Shown here: positions 55,719-64,000 of the stretch, one piece after another | Layout of the letters: each line of letters begins with the position of its first letter | Position numbering within the stretch: the stretch's first letter is position 1 | The notes under the pieces: model-generated | Database searches by the model: none | Seen by the model: only the letters and a program-made list of their open reading frames with translations | Told to the model about the DNA's origin: nothing | Source: Methylobacterium aerolatum | GTDB taxonomy: Bacteria; Pseudomonadota; Alphaproteobacteria; Rhizobiales; Beijerinckiaceae | Length of the DNA stretch: 64,000 bases | Assembly: GCF_022179085.1 (NCBI RefSeq) | Contig: NZ_BPQE01000016.1 | Location: forward strand, 1-64,000 | Direction: 5' to 3' | Made by a program: the position numbers and the translations under genes

Positions 55719-56000
55719 TCAGTAGGAGTAGCTCCGGCGCGGATAGGTCGGGGACGGCCCGTAGCCCGTGTCGCGGGGCTGGACGCGCGAGCCGTAATCG
55801 ACGTCGCGCTGGGCGCGGCGGTTGGCGATGGCGCGCCCGGCGAGGCACCCGGCCACCGCACCGACGACCCCGCGCTCCGCAAGGTAATGGCCGGCGATCC
55901 CGCCGATGATCGCTCCCTTGATGCACCCCTTCGCGTCGGCGGTGCCGACGCCCATCATCATCGCCACGGACATGACCGAGGCCGTCACTGCAAGCCGCAT
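55719..56000 (-). CDS. Secreted glycine-zipper protein
   Basis: 93 residues with a signal peptide (MRLAVTASVMSVAMMMGVGT). The mature N-terminus GCIKGAIIGGIAGHYLAERG and VVGAVAGCLAGRAI is a Gly-zipper hairpin like that in 17-kDa surface antigens/OmpA-linked small proteins. The tail is Tyr/Arg/Pro-rich. Outer-membrane or periplasmic. Confidence 0.7.
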   Translation of the reverse strand: MRLAVTASVMSVAMMMGVGTADAKGCIKGAIIGGIAGHYLAERGVVGAVAGCLAGRAIANRRAQRDVDYGSRVQPRDTGYGPSPTYPRRSYSY

Positions 56001-56068
56001 GGTGTGTCTCCCTCTTCGTGCCGGGGTAACAGCCTCTGCCGGAGCGCGTTCCATCCTGACGCAGGCCC

Positions 56069-56713
56069 TCACGCGCCTTCCCAAGCGGCCTGGACGGGGC
56101 CGGAGGCCGTATCGGGCTTCGACTCACCGATGAAAATCACGACGGGGCCGTGATCGGCCCGGCGCGGGTCGTAGAAATCGAGGAGGCCGGGGTAGAGCCG
56201 CTGCAGGAAGGCCGGGCGCCGCCCCTCCTTCTGCAACCAGTGGTCGATAAAGACCTGATCGCCGTGGACGGCATTCGGCACCGCGCCGCAGGAGCCGGGG
56301 GCCATCCACCGGCCCGGATCGGCGGCGAAGGCCGCGTAGACGCCAGCGAGGTCGTCGCCGTCCCAGCGCAGCAGGGCGCTGGAGAGGTGGCCCTTGTGGA
56401 AGTAATCCTCCATCGCGGCGAGCCCCGGCTCGGCGAGGGCGTCGGCCGGTCCGGTGAACACCGTGTCGAGATCGCACAGGAGGATCGGCCCCTGCGCGAG
56501 GCCGGGCCGGAGCGCTTCCATCTTCGACCACCAGGTCGGCCAGCCGTGCCGCAGCGGCACCGCCTCGACCCCCGGCACCGCGAGGTCGGCATCGGTGAGG
56601 CAGATGACCCGCCCGAAGGCGGGCGCGTGGCGGCGAACGCCTCCGGCCAGCCGCGCGACCCAGCGCGCGTCGTAGCGCCCGCCCGCCTTGAGGACCGTCA
56701 CCAGCGTGGCCAT
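56069..56713 (-). CDS. Small DXD glycosyltransferase
   Basis: 214 residues, ATG at 56713. Begins MATLVTVLKAGGRYDARWVA; metal motif LLCDLDTVF (D81-L-D83); late HGDQVFIDHW and FDFYDPRRADHGP. Resembles short GT-A enzymes that add a single sugar. It follows the GT29-like gene by 4 bp on the same strand. Confidence 0.72.
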   Translation of the reverse strand: MATLVTVLKAGGRYDARWVARLAGGVRRHAPAFGRVICLTDADLAVPGVEAVPLRHGWPTWWSKMEALRPGLAQGPILLCDLDTVFTGPADALAEPGLAAMEDYFHKGHLSSALLRWDGDDLAGVYAAFAADPGRWMAPGSCGAVPNAVHGDQVFIDHWLQKEGRRPAFLQRLYPGLLDFYDPRRADHGPVVIFIGESKPDTASGPVQAAWEGA

Positions 56714-56717
56714 CGGC

Positions 56718-57341
56718 TCATCCTTCGCTGTGGTGCAGGCGCAGGCGCCCGGCCGCGTGGCTCCGGGCAAACCACGCACGTTCGGCCGCCCAGGGGTGAC
56801 CGGGCCAACCGTCGAAGCCGAAGCCGAACGCCTCCGCCGGCGGGGCGGCGGCGGGGCGTTCCTCGCAGAGCGCCAGGGTCACCAGGAAGCCGGTGCTCGG
56901 GTTCGGCCGGTCGCCGGGGCCGGCGGTCAGCAGCGCCCGCGCCCGTTCGTGCAGCGCCTCGGGCAGGATGTGGACCGGGCGCCCCAGCGGCCGCAGCACG
57001 GCCAGGAGTTCGCGGGTCCAGCAGATCGGCTCGGGCACGTTCTGCGCGGCGGGCAGGATCGGAAAGGGCAGGATGAAGGCCCGCGCCGCCCGGACCACCG
57101 GCCGCTCCCGGAAGTGACGATCCTCGACCCACTCCCGCGCCTGGCCGCCACGGTTGACGAGGGCGAGGTGCGTGACCCGCCCGCCCGCCGGTCCGCCGAA
57201 GCCCGCGGCGTTGTTGAAGCGTACCACGCAGGCCGCCGCGTCGATGGCCGCGCCCGACGGGGCGCGGCCGGGGGCGTTGCCGACGATGGCGAGCGAGGCG
57301 CCCTCGGGGGCCGAACCGCCCGGCCAGGCAAGGCTTTGCAC
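56718..57341 (-). CDS. GT29 (sialyltransferase)-like protein
   Basis: 207 residues, GTG start with GAAGG about 10 nt upstream. LAIVGNAPGRAPSGAAIDAA plus CVVRFNNAAGFGG resembles the sialylmotif-L region (VVGNA...ID....VRFN), and NPSTGFLVTLALC recalls sialylmotif S. Bacterial GT29-like proteins of this size are known from genome annotations but rarely characterised. No CMP-sialic acid synthesis gene is in the window, so the donor may differ. Confidence 0.65.
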   Translation of the reverse strand: MQSLAWPGGSAPEGASLAIVGNAPGRAPSGAAIDAAACVVRFNNAAGFGGPAGGRVTHLALVNRGGQAREWVEDRHFRERPVVRAARAFILPFPILPAAQNVPEPICWTRELLAVLRPLGRPVHILPEALHERARALLTAGPGDRPNPSTGFLVTLALCEERPAAAPPAEAFGFGFDGWPGHPWAAERAWFARSHAAGRLRLHHSEG

Positions 57342-57438
57342 CGCCGTCGCCCTTCAACGCGGACGGGTGAGGGCGACGGAGCGAGGGCGGCTCGGGAACG
57401 GCCGGGGCCCGGCGGGCGCTGGAGTCGGGAAGGCCGGG

Positions 57439-58428
57439 ATGATCACGATGCGCCGCTGCTTCCTCTGTTCCGCCGCCATGCTGGGGGCGGGCGAGCGTAC
57501 CCTCGACTACCCGCAGGGGCGGCGAAGTTTCCCTTTGGCCTGCGGATCCTGCGGCGTCCTCCTCGACCGGGACGCGGATCCGGCGGCCTGCCGGGATCAC
57601 CTCGCCCGGCGCTGCGAGGCGCCGGTCTTCGAGTCCGACCCGCAGGCCCCCTACGGCCTCGATCTCTACACCCTGCGCAGCGCCGCCACCCGGTTCGGCC
57701 TCGGCATCCGCCCCCTCGACCCGGCGGGCGAGGCGGAACTGCGCCATCCGCACGCAACGCGGGCGGCGCGGGCAGCGCTCTCCCGCCTGGAGGAGGCGGG
57801 CACCCGCCCCGTCTCCCTCGGGCTGATCTGCCGCCCGGCGGAATGCGAGGCGTTGCTGGCGGCCCTGCCCGCGATCGCCACCTTCAGCGACGACGTGGTG
57901 CTGCTCCTCGATGGGCCACCCTCGCCGCCGGAGGCGGTGGCCGCCGAGGGCCTTGCCCCCGGTGCGGTGCGCGTGGCGTCCCGGCCCCTCGACGGGGATT
58001 TCGCCGCCCAGCGCAACGCCCTCCACGACCTCGCCCGCCACGGCTGGATGCTGCAACTCGATGCCGACGAAACCCTCGATCCCGCCACTGCGCGTTTGCT
58101 CCCGGCGCTGGCCGCCCTCGCCGAGGCGGGCGATGTCGTCTCGGTCGGGCTCGCCCGGCGCAACCGCGTGGAGGGTGTGCTGTCGGACGTCTTCCCGGAT
58201 GTGCAGTACCGGCTGAACCGGCGGACGGTCCGCTACGGCGGCCGCGTCCACGAGCGCCCTCTCCTCGACGGCGGCTGGCCCCGCAGCCTCATCGCCCTGC
58301 ACGGGGCCATCGACCACGCCATGAGCGGCGCCCACGTCCGGGCCCGCTCCCGCCGCTACGAAGCCCTCGCCCCCGGCCAGGGGCGCGTGGAGGAGGAGGA
58401 AGCGCTGTTGCGGGCCTACGAGGCGTGA
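57439..58428 (+). CDS. Zinc-ribbon glycosyltransferase (GT2-like)
   Basis: 329 residues. An N-terminal zinc ribbon (C7/C10, C35/C38: CFLC...CGSC) precedes a GT-A domain with D208-A-D210 in QLDADETLDP and YGGRVHERPLL. GT2 family. The zinc ribbon is rare for bacterial glycosyltransferases. Convergent with the following GT4 gene. Confidence 0.7.
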   Translation: MITMRRCFLCSAAMLGAGERTLDYPQGRRSFPLACGSCGVLLDRDADPAACRDHLARRCEAPVFESDPQAPYGLDLYTLRSAATRFGLGIRPLDPAGEAELRHPHATRAARAALSRLEEAGTRPVSLGLICRPAECEALLAALPAIATFSDDVVLLLDGPPSPPEAVAAEGLAPGAVRVASRPLDGDFAAQRNALHDLARHGWMLQLDADETLDPATARLLPALAALAEAGDVVSVGLARRNRVEGVLSDVFPDVQYRLNRRTVRYGGRVHERPLLDGGWPRSLIALHGAIDHAMSGAHVRARSRRYEALAPGQGRVEEEEALLRAYEA

Positions 58429-58459
58429 GCGGATGCTCACCCCACCCCGCGCCCGCACC

Positions 58460-59644
58460 TCATCCGCTTCCCGCCGCGGCGATGGCCCGCCCGTAGAGCG
58501 CGAGGGTGTCCCGCCCAAGGCTCGCCCGGTCGAACCGGCCCGCCGCGGCGAGGGCGCGGGTCCGGTAGGCGCGGCGCAGGGCGGGATCGATGAGGAGCGG
58601 GCGCAGGGCGTCGGCCAGCGCCGCGCCGGTCGCGGCCCCGGCGAGGGGTCCCGCGCCGGGGGCTCCGACGAAGGCGCGGGCGCTCGCATCCACGGCGCAG
58701 GCCACCACCGGCCGCCCGTAGGCCAGGGCCTCCTGATAGACGAGGCCGAAGCTCTCGTAGCGGGAGGGCGCGAGGACCACGTGGCTCGCGGCATAGGCGC
58801 GGGCCAGGGCGGCGGCATCGATCCGGCCATGGGCGGCGATGCGGCAGCGCGCCGTCTCGGGCAGGTCCGCCGGGAGGTCGCCGGGCGGCACGCCCACGAG
58901 GTCGAGGCGGAAGGGCGGCAGCGCGCCGCGCGCCTGCTCCTCCCCGAGGATCGCCGCCGCGTCGAGGAGGGCGTCGAACCCCTTGCGCGCCTCCGCCCGG
59001 CCGACGAACAGCAGGCGCAGGGGGGCGTCCGCCGCCGGGTAGACCGCCGCCCGCGCGGTCGCGAGGAGATCCGGAGGCAGGCTGAGGCCGATCACGGCGG
59101 CGGGCCGGCGGCCCGAAAGCCGGTACGCCCGCGCGATCACCGCCCCGTGGTCCCCCGTGTTGGCGATGAGCCCGGCGCTGCCCCGCGCCTGCCGCCTCTC
59201 GAGGGCGTCGGCGCTCCAGCCGTCGAGGCGGTCGCGCGGGCCGGGCGCCGGATCGCGGGTGAAGGCGGCTGGCGTGGAGGAACGGGTGACGAGGGGCAGG
59301 TCGCGCCGCCCGGCCAGGAGCGCGGCCGGGGCGTACCAGTTCGTCGCCTCCACCACGGCGAAGGGCCGCTCGGCGTGCTCCGCGAGGACGGCCCTGCGGA
59401 AGGCGAGCGGCGCGGCGAGATGGCCGAGCGAGCCCCAGCGGCGCAGGCGCGCGAGGCCGGATCCCGGCGGCAGGGCGTGGCCCGAGACCGTGACTCCGCC
59501 GACGCGCTCCCGGCCGGACCGGTCGAGGGTGAACACGGTGACCTCCGCCCCGGCCTCCGAGAGGCTCTCGGCGATCTCGCGGGCGGCGGTGGAGAGGCCG
59601 CTCGGCGCGGGCGGGTAATCCCAGGTGAGCAGGGCGGTCCGCAT
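58460..59644 (-). CDS. GT4 glycosyltransferase
   Basis: 394 residues, GT-B fold. N-terminal TWDYPPAPSGLSTAAREIAE, C-terminal LAPSRYESFGLVYQEALAYG with the E-x7-E pair. The ATG overlaps the stop of the next upstream GT4 gene by one base (TGATG). Confidence 0.85.
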   Translation of the reverse strand: MRTALLTWDYPPAPSGLSTAAREIAESLSEAGAEVTVFTLDRSGRERVGGVTVSGHALPPGSGLARLRRWGSLGHLAAPLAFRRAVLAEHAERPFAVVEATNWYAPAALLAGRRDLPLVTRSSTPAAFTRDPAPGPRDRLDGWSADALERRQARGSAGLIANTGDHGAVIARAYRLSGRRPAAVIGLSLPPDLLATARAAVYPAADAPLRLLFVGRAEARKGFDALLDAAAILGEEQARGALPPFRLDLVGVPPGDLPADLPETARCRIAAHGRIDAAALARAYAASHVVLAPSRYESFGLVYQEALAYGRPVVACAVDASARAFVGAPGAGPLAGAATGAALADALRPLLIDPALRRAYRTRALAAAGRFDRASLGRDTLALYGRAIAAAGSG

Positions 59645-60684
59645 CAGGCGGCGAGCAGGCGCCGGTAGAGGGCGAGATAATCCTCCGCCATGCGGGTGGC
59701 CGTAAAGCGCTCCTCGAAGCGGCGGCGGACCGCCGCCCGGTCGAGGTCGCCGATCCGCTCGAGCGCGGCCACCGCCTCGGCCTCGGAGGACACGACGAAG
59801 CCCGTGAGGCCATCCTCCACCACCTCGGGCACGGAGCCCCGGTTCCAGGCGACGACCGGCGTGCCGCAGGCCATGGCCTCGATCATCACGAGGCCGAAGG
59901 GCTCCGGCCAGTCGATGGGGAAGAGCAGCGCCCGCGCGCCCGCGAGCAACTCGCCCTTCCCCGCATCGTCCAGGGGGCCGCCATAGGTGGCGTCCGGCCC
60001 CAGGAGCGGGCGGACCTCGCGCTCGAAATAGCCCGGGTTGCCGACGTCGATCGTGCCGCCGAGGCGGATCGGCAGCCCCGCCGCGCGGGCCACGCGGATC
60101 GCGGTGTCGGGCCGCTTCTGGTCGGTCAGGCGGCCGACGAAGGCGACGTAGTCTCCCGGCCCGGCGCCGAAGGCGTAGCGGTCGCGCGCGATGCCGTGAT
60201 GCACCACGCCCACCCGGTTCGAGGCCGGGATGCCTTCGCCCTGGGCCGCCGAGATCGCGGCGACCGGCAGGTCCGGGAAGCCCGCGAAGAACAGGGCCCG
60301 GTCCAGTTCGTCCACCCGCCAGTGGATCGTCGTCAGGCTGCGCCGCCGCCGCGCGCCGAGCAGGGCCGCGTGGGCGAACTCACCGTGGCAATGGACGATG
60401 TCGAAGGCATCGAGCCGCTGCCTCAGGGCCTCGAGCTGCAGGGCGTCGAGGGCCGCGGGCACGCCCGGCGCGACCCGCCCGTGCCGGGCTTCCAGGGCGC
60501 TCAGGCTCGGATAATCCCCGACGCGCGGCAAGTCTGTCGCACTATCCGAAGCGGCAAACAGCGTTACCTCCAAGCCCAAGCTTCGTAATTCCGTACTTAG
60601 ATCGTGCACAATCCGTTCTGTGCCGCCATGATGTCTGGGAGGAACGGGAAAAATGTTCGGCGCGACTTGGGCAACGCGAATCAC
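59644..60684 (-). CDS. GT4 glycosyltransferase
   Basis: 346 residues. GTG start at 60684 with GAGG upstream. VAQVAPNIFPVPPRHHGGTE at the N-terminus and FPIDWPEPFGLVMIEAMACG with the E-x7-E motif in the C-terminal domain. Similar to sugar transferases for exopolysaccharide or glycolipid. First gene of a two-gene operon. Confidence 0.87.
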   Translation of the reverse strand: MIRVAQVAPNIFPVPPRHHGGTERIVHDLSTELRSLGLEVTLFAASDSATDLPRVGDYPSLSALEARHGRVAPGVPAALDALQLEALRQRLDAFDIVHCHGEFAHAALLGARRRRSLTTIHWRVDELDRALFFAGFPDLPVAAISAAQGEGIPASNRVGVVHHGIARDRYAFGAGPGDYVAFVGRLTDQKRPDTAIRVARAAGLPIRLGGTIDVGNPGYFEREVRPLLGPDATYGGPLDDAGKGELLAGARALLFPIDWPEPFGLVMIEAMACGTPVVAWNRGSVPEVVEDGLTGFVVSSEAEAVAALERIGDLDRAAVRRRFEERFTATRMAEDYLALYRRLLAA

Positions 60685-60749
60685 GGAGGCCTCTTTACAT
60701 ATGTTATTGTGCGAATTGCTCCGCCTGTGTTCGCCGCGGGTGTAGCACG
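60685..60749. promoter_or_regulatory. Divergent promoter region for GT4 and SPS-like genes
   Basis: Only 65 bp separate two divergent genes. The core TTTACATATGTTATTGTGCG is AT-rich in an otherwise GC-rich region and contains the palindrome ACATATGT. Promoters for both directions must overlap here or lie in the neighbouring coding sequence. Confidence 0.4.
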
Positions 60750-62801
60750 ATGTTCGTCCTGCACATCGCCCTGCAGGGGTGCCTGCGCGGTCACGGCGTC
60801 GCATACGGCATCACCGCCGATACCGGCGGGCACATCCGTTACCTGCTCGATCTCGTGGCCGCCTCGTCGCAGGATCGCGACGTCGCGCGGATCGTGGTGG
60901 CGACCCGCCTGTTCCGCGGACCGCTCGGCGCCGACTACGCCGTGCCCGAGGAGCGGGTGTCCGACAAGGTCACCGTGGTGCGGCTCGCGGGCGCGTCCGA
61001 CGAGTACCGGACCAAGGAGGAGATGCATGCCGAGGTGGCGGATTACGCCCGCAACCTCGTCGCCTGGATCGCCGCGCAGGACCGCCCGCCCGACCTGATC
61101 CACGCCCACTACGCCGATGCCGCCGCCGTGGCCTCCCTCGTGAAGGACCGGCTCGGCATCCCCTTCGTGTTCACGGCCCATTCCCTCGGGCGGGTGAAGG
61201 CGGCGGTGACGGGCGCCTGCCCGTCCTGCCCGGACCTCGCCCGGCGGATCGCGACCGAGGAGGCGGCGCTGGCGCGGGCGGACCTCGTCATCGCCTCCTC
61301 CCGGGACGAGGCGGAGGTGCAGTACGCCCATTACGGCGCCTACGAGCCGGGCCATATCCGCGTGCTGCCGCCGGGCAGCGACCTCGCCCGCTTCGCCGCC
61401 GCCCGGCGCAATCCCCGGGTCGAGGCCACGATCGACCGGTTCCTCGACGATCCCGGAAAGCCCGTCCTGCTCGCCCTGGCCCGGCCGGTGGCGCGCAAGA
61501 ACCTTGCGGCCCTGGTGCGGGCCTACGGCGAGAGTCCCGCCCTGCAGGTGCGGGCGAACCTCGTCCTCGTGGCGGGCACGCGGGAGGACATCGACACGCT
61601 GGACGGCGACATGGCCGCCACCATGCGCGACCTCCTCGTCCTGATCGACCGCTACGACCTCTACGGGCGGGTGGCCTACCCGAAGACGCACCGCCCGGAG
61701 GACGTGCCGGCGATCTACGCTCAGGCCCGCATCCGGGGCGGCCTGTTCGTCAACCCGGCGCTCAACGAGCCCTTCGGCCTCACTCTGCTCGAAGCCTCCG
61801 CCGCCGGCCTGCCGCTGGTGGCCACCGACAGCGGCGGGCCGAACGACATCGTGGAACTCTGCGGCAACGGCCTGCTCGTCGATCCGCGCGATCCCGGCGC
61901 CATCGCGAGCGCCTGTTTGACGATCCTCACCGATCCCGCCCTCTACGCCCGCTGCGTCGCGGGCGGCGCGCGGGCGGCCGCCGCCTACGATTGGGACCGG
62001 CACGCGGCGCGCTACCACACCCTGCTGCGTGCCCTCCTCACCCCCGAGCCGCCCCTGCCGACGCCCCGGCAACTCCTCGTCTGCGATATCGACAACACCC
62101 TCGTCGGCTGCGAGGCGGCGCTCGGCATCTTCCGGCGGTGGCGCAGCCGCCAGGCGGAACTCGCCTTCGGAGTGGCCACCGGCCGCTCCTTCCACAGCGC
62201 CATGGCGGTGCTGGAGCAGCAGGCGAGCCCCCGGCCGCAGGTGATGATCACCTCCGTGGGGTCCGAGATCTACCACCTCGACGCCAACGGCGTGACCTAC
62301 ACGGCCGACGTCCCATGGCGGCAGCGGATCGCGAGCGATTGGGACCGGGCGGCGATCCACGCCCGGTGCGCGGCCATCGCCGGACTGACGCCGCAGGGTC
62401 CGCTGGAGCAGCGCGCCCTGAAGCTGAGCTTCTTCGGAGACGCGGCGACGGCGCGGCGGGTGCGCGATGCCCTCGACCGCGCCGGCCTGCCGGCCTGCGT
62501 GATCCACAGCCACGACCGCTACCTCGACGTGCTGCCCGCCGGCGCCTCGAAGGGCACGGCGGTGGACCATGTGCGCGCCCTCTACGGCCTGCCGGAGCGG
62601 GCGGTGTTCGTGGCGGGCGATTCCGGCAACGACGTCGAGATGCTGCGCGTCCGCGTGCAGGCGATCATCGTGGCGAACTACTCCGACGAACTCGCGAGCA
62701 ACGCCGCCCTGCGCCACTCCTACGTCGCCCGCGCGTCCCACGCCCGGGGCATCATCGAGGGCGTCGGCCATTTCCGCCGGATGGGCGCCGATGCCCGGTA
62801 G
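60750..62801 (+). CDS. Sucrose-phosphate-synthase-like GT4 fused to a HAD phosphatase
   Basis: 683 residues. N-terminal GT-B synthase: LHIALQGCLRGHGV, ADTGGHIRYLLDL, FTAHSLGRVK, VNPALNEPFGLTLLEASAAG (E-x7-E at 340-348). C-terminal HAD domain: DIDNT at 446-450 (D446/D448) and GDSGNDVEML. This matches sucrose-phosphate synthase joined to sucrose-6-phosphate phosphatase, making sucrose from UDP/ADP-glucose and fructose-6-phosphate. Sucrose is an osmolyte in some methylotrophs. Other sugar phosphates are possible. Confidence 0.82.
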   Translation: MFVLHIALQGCLRGHGVAYGITADTGGHIRYLLDLVAASSQDRDVARIVVATRLFRGPLGADYAVPEERVSDKVTVVRLAGASDEYRTKEEMHAEVADYARNLVAWIAAQDRPPDLIHAHYADAAAVASLVKDRLGIPFVFTAHSLGRVKAAVTGACPSCPDLARRIATEEAALARADLVIASSRDEAEVQYAHYGAYEPGHIRVLPPGSDLARFAAARRNPRVEATIDRFLDDPGKPVLLALARPVARKNLAALVRAYGESPALQVRANLVLVAGTREDIDTLDGDMAATMRDLLVLIDRYDLYGRVAYPKTHRPEDVPAIYAQARIRGGLFVNPALNEPFGLTLLEASAAGLPLVATDSGGPNDIVELCGNGLLVDPRDPGAIASACLTILTDPALYARCVAGGARAAAAYDWDRHAARYHTLLRALLTPEPPLPTPRQLLVCDIDNTLVGCEAALGIFRRWRSRQAELAFGVATGRSFHSAMAVLEQQASPRPQVMITSVGSEIYHLDANGVTYTADVPWRQRIASDWDRAAIHARCAAIAGLTPQGPLEQRALKLSFFGDAATARRVRDALDRAGLPACVIHSHDRYLDVLPAGASKGTAVDHVRALYGLPERAVFVAGDSGNDVEMLRVRVQAIIVANYSDELASNAALRHSYVARASHARGIIEGVGHFRRMGADAR

Positions 62802-62868
62802 AACGATCGCCGCCGCAGCGGAGGCCGGTTCGGCGACGGAGCGCACGCCGGCCCGAGGGCGCCGAGCC

Positions 62869-63741
62869 ATGACCGATGGCAACGCGGCCGGCCTTGGCGC
62901 GAGCGTCTGCACGCTGGTGCGCGGCCGGGAGGACCGCCTGCGCCGCCTGATGCAGGGCCTCGCCCGGCAGAGTGCGCTCCCGCGCGAACTCGTCATCGCC
63001 TGGATGCAGCCGGAGCCCGCCTCCGGCCTGCCCGATCCCGGCTGTCCCGTGCGCCACGTCCTCGTGCCGGGCGAGCCGATGCCGCTCGCCGCCGCGCGCA
63101 ACCGGGCGGCGGAGGCGGCCTCCGGCGACCTGCTGGTGTTCCTGGACGTGGATTGCATCCCCTCCCCCGGCCTCGTGGCGGCCTATGCGGCGGCGGCGGA
63201 GGCGGCGCGGGGGCTGTTCCTCGGCGAGGTGCTGTACCTGCCGCCGGGCGCGGTGGACCCGGACGATCTGGACCGTCTCGGCCGCCGCCATCCGGCCCGG
63301 CCCGCCGTGCCGGAGACAGGCCTGCGCCGCGAGCCCGATGCGGGCCAGCTCTGGGGCCTGTCCTTCGCGCTCCCGGCGGCCGGGTGGCACGCCGTCGGCG
63401 GCATGGATGAAAGCTTCACGGGCTACGGCGGCGAGGAGACGGACCTCGCGGCCCGGCTCGCGGGGGCGGGTCTGGCGACCTACTGGGTCGGCGGCGCGCG
63501 GGCCTACCACCAGCACCATCCCGTCCACGTCCCGCCCCTCCAGCATTTCGCCGCGATCCTCGCGAACGCGGCGCGCTTCCACGCCCGGCACGGGGGCTGG
63601 TGCATGACCTACTGGCTAGACCAGTTCCGCGCCGCCGGGCTGATCGCCTGGGACGAGGCCGCCCCCGCGATCCGCCTGATCCGCCCGCCGAGCGAGGCCG
63701 AGATCGCCGCCTCGCTGCGGCCCGATGCCCTGTTCTCCTGA
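62869..63741 (+). CDS. GT2 glycosyltransferase with GT7-like C-terminal part
   Basis: 290 residues from the ATG at 62869; an ATG at 62791 overlapping the SPS stop is also in frame. GT-A core VLVPGEPMPLAAARNRAAEA, donor motif FLDVDCIPSP (D93-V-D95), then GGMDESFTGYGGEETDLAAR as in galactosyltransferase C-terminal regions. Follows the SPS-like gene. Confidence 0.82.
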   Translation: MTDGNAAGLGASVCTLVRGREDRLRRLMQGLARQSALPRELVIAWMQPEPASGLPDPGCPVRHVLVPGEPMPLAAARNRAAEAASGDLLVFLDVDCIPSPGLVAAYAAAAEAARGLFLGEVLYLPPGAVDPDDLDRLGRRHPARPAVPETGLRREPDAGQLWGLSFALPAAGWHAVGGMDESFTGYGGEETDLAARLAGAGLATYWVGGARAYHQHHPVHVPPLQHFAAILANAARFHARHGGWCMTYWLDQFRAAGLIAWDEAAPAIRLIRPPSEAEIAASLRPDALFS

Positions 63742-63763
63742 TCCGCGAGCCCGCCGCCTTCCC

Positions 63764-64000
63764 ATGACCAAGCCCATCGCGTTCTTCGTTCACCATCAGG
63801 GCCGGGGCCATGCCCGGCGCACGATGGCGGTGGCCGCCGAGTTCGCGCGGACCCGGCCCGTCTCGGTCCTCACGGCGGGGCCGCAGCTGTTCGACGGCTT
63901 CTCGCGCGACATCGAGATCGTGCCCCTGCCGAACATGATCGGCGCGGGCGTGCCGACGCCGCGCCTCTTCGCGGAGCCGACGCCGCGGGTGATGCATTGC
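63764..64000 (+). CDS. MurG-like glycosyltransferase, N-terminal part only
   Basis: 79 codons to the right edge. MTKPIAFFVHHQGRGHARRT is the Gly-rich N-terminal loop of MurG/UGT-like GT-B enzymes. Truncated by the window end. Starts 22 bp after the GT2 gene and probably belongs to the same operon. Confidence 0.75.
   Translation, partial: MTKPIAFFVHHQGRGHARRTMAVAAEFARTRPVSVLTAGPQLFDGFSRDIEIVPLPNMIGAGVPTPRLFAEPTPRVMHC

Overview
The window is high-GC DNA with tightly packed genes, frequent GTG/TTG starts and many 4-bp stop/start overlaps. A four-cysteine c-type cytochrome of the methanol-metabolism type, a YfdX protein, an H-NOX/diguanylate cyclase pair and dispersed GTCATTGCGAGCG palindromes together suggest an alphaproteobacterium of the Methylobacterium/Methylorubrum kind. 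This is inferred from gene content; no rRNA or tRNA gene is present to confirm it.

Layout. 0-7 kb: a truncated Tsx-like outer-membrane protein, a biuret-hydrolase-like amidase next to guanine deaminase (nitrogen salvage), an MFS exporter and an 882-residue MGH1-like glycosidase. 7-16 kb: four-Cys cytochrome c, a secreted phospholipase-A2-like protein, a CHASE hybrid histidine kinase, an H-NOX sensor coupled to a GGDEF-EAL enzyme, a VOC protein and YfdX. 15.9-20.4 kb: a monomeric sarcosine/N-methyltryptophan-type oxidase followed by a polar amino-acid ABC importer. 20.7-27 kb: two MFS importers, an FAD-linked D-2-hydroxyacid dehydrogenase, a tandem-PPC-domain protein and a small Cys4 protein with a clear terminator.

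27.1-33.6 kb is a five-gene copper/silver operon: a Met/His-rich secreted protein, a YtkA-like protein, CusB, CusA and a glutaredoxin-MauE fusion. 33.7-37 kb holds two divergent radical-SAM genes (SPL-like and YgiQ-like). 37-40.8 kb is a lower-GC accessory segment with a DXD glycosyltransferase and a FemAB/GNAT-like acyltransferase. Two inverted copies of an ~89-bp repeat flank the acyltransferase part, and the segment includes a gene-poor stretch of ~1.2 kb.

40.8-53.2 kb is a complete catabolic module. A divergent MarR regulator faces an amidohydrolase, an alpha/beta hydrolase, a three-subunit molybdenum hydroxylase whose small subunit is fused to a CoxG-like domain, a branched-chain-type ABC importer (SBP, two permeases, two ATPases) and a Rieske ferredoxin. 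The logic is uptake, hydroxylation and hydrolysis of a small, probably N-containing compound; the substrate cannot be read from sequence.

53.2-56 kb is a run of small envelope-associated genes. 56-64 kb is a glycosyltransferase cluster: two small DXD/GT29-like enzymes, a zinc-ribbon glycosyltransferase, two GT4 enzymes, a fused sucrose-phosphate synthase/phosphatase-type protein, a GT2 enzyme and a truncated MurG-like one. No CRISPR array, transposase, integrase or phage gene was found.
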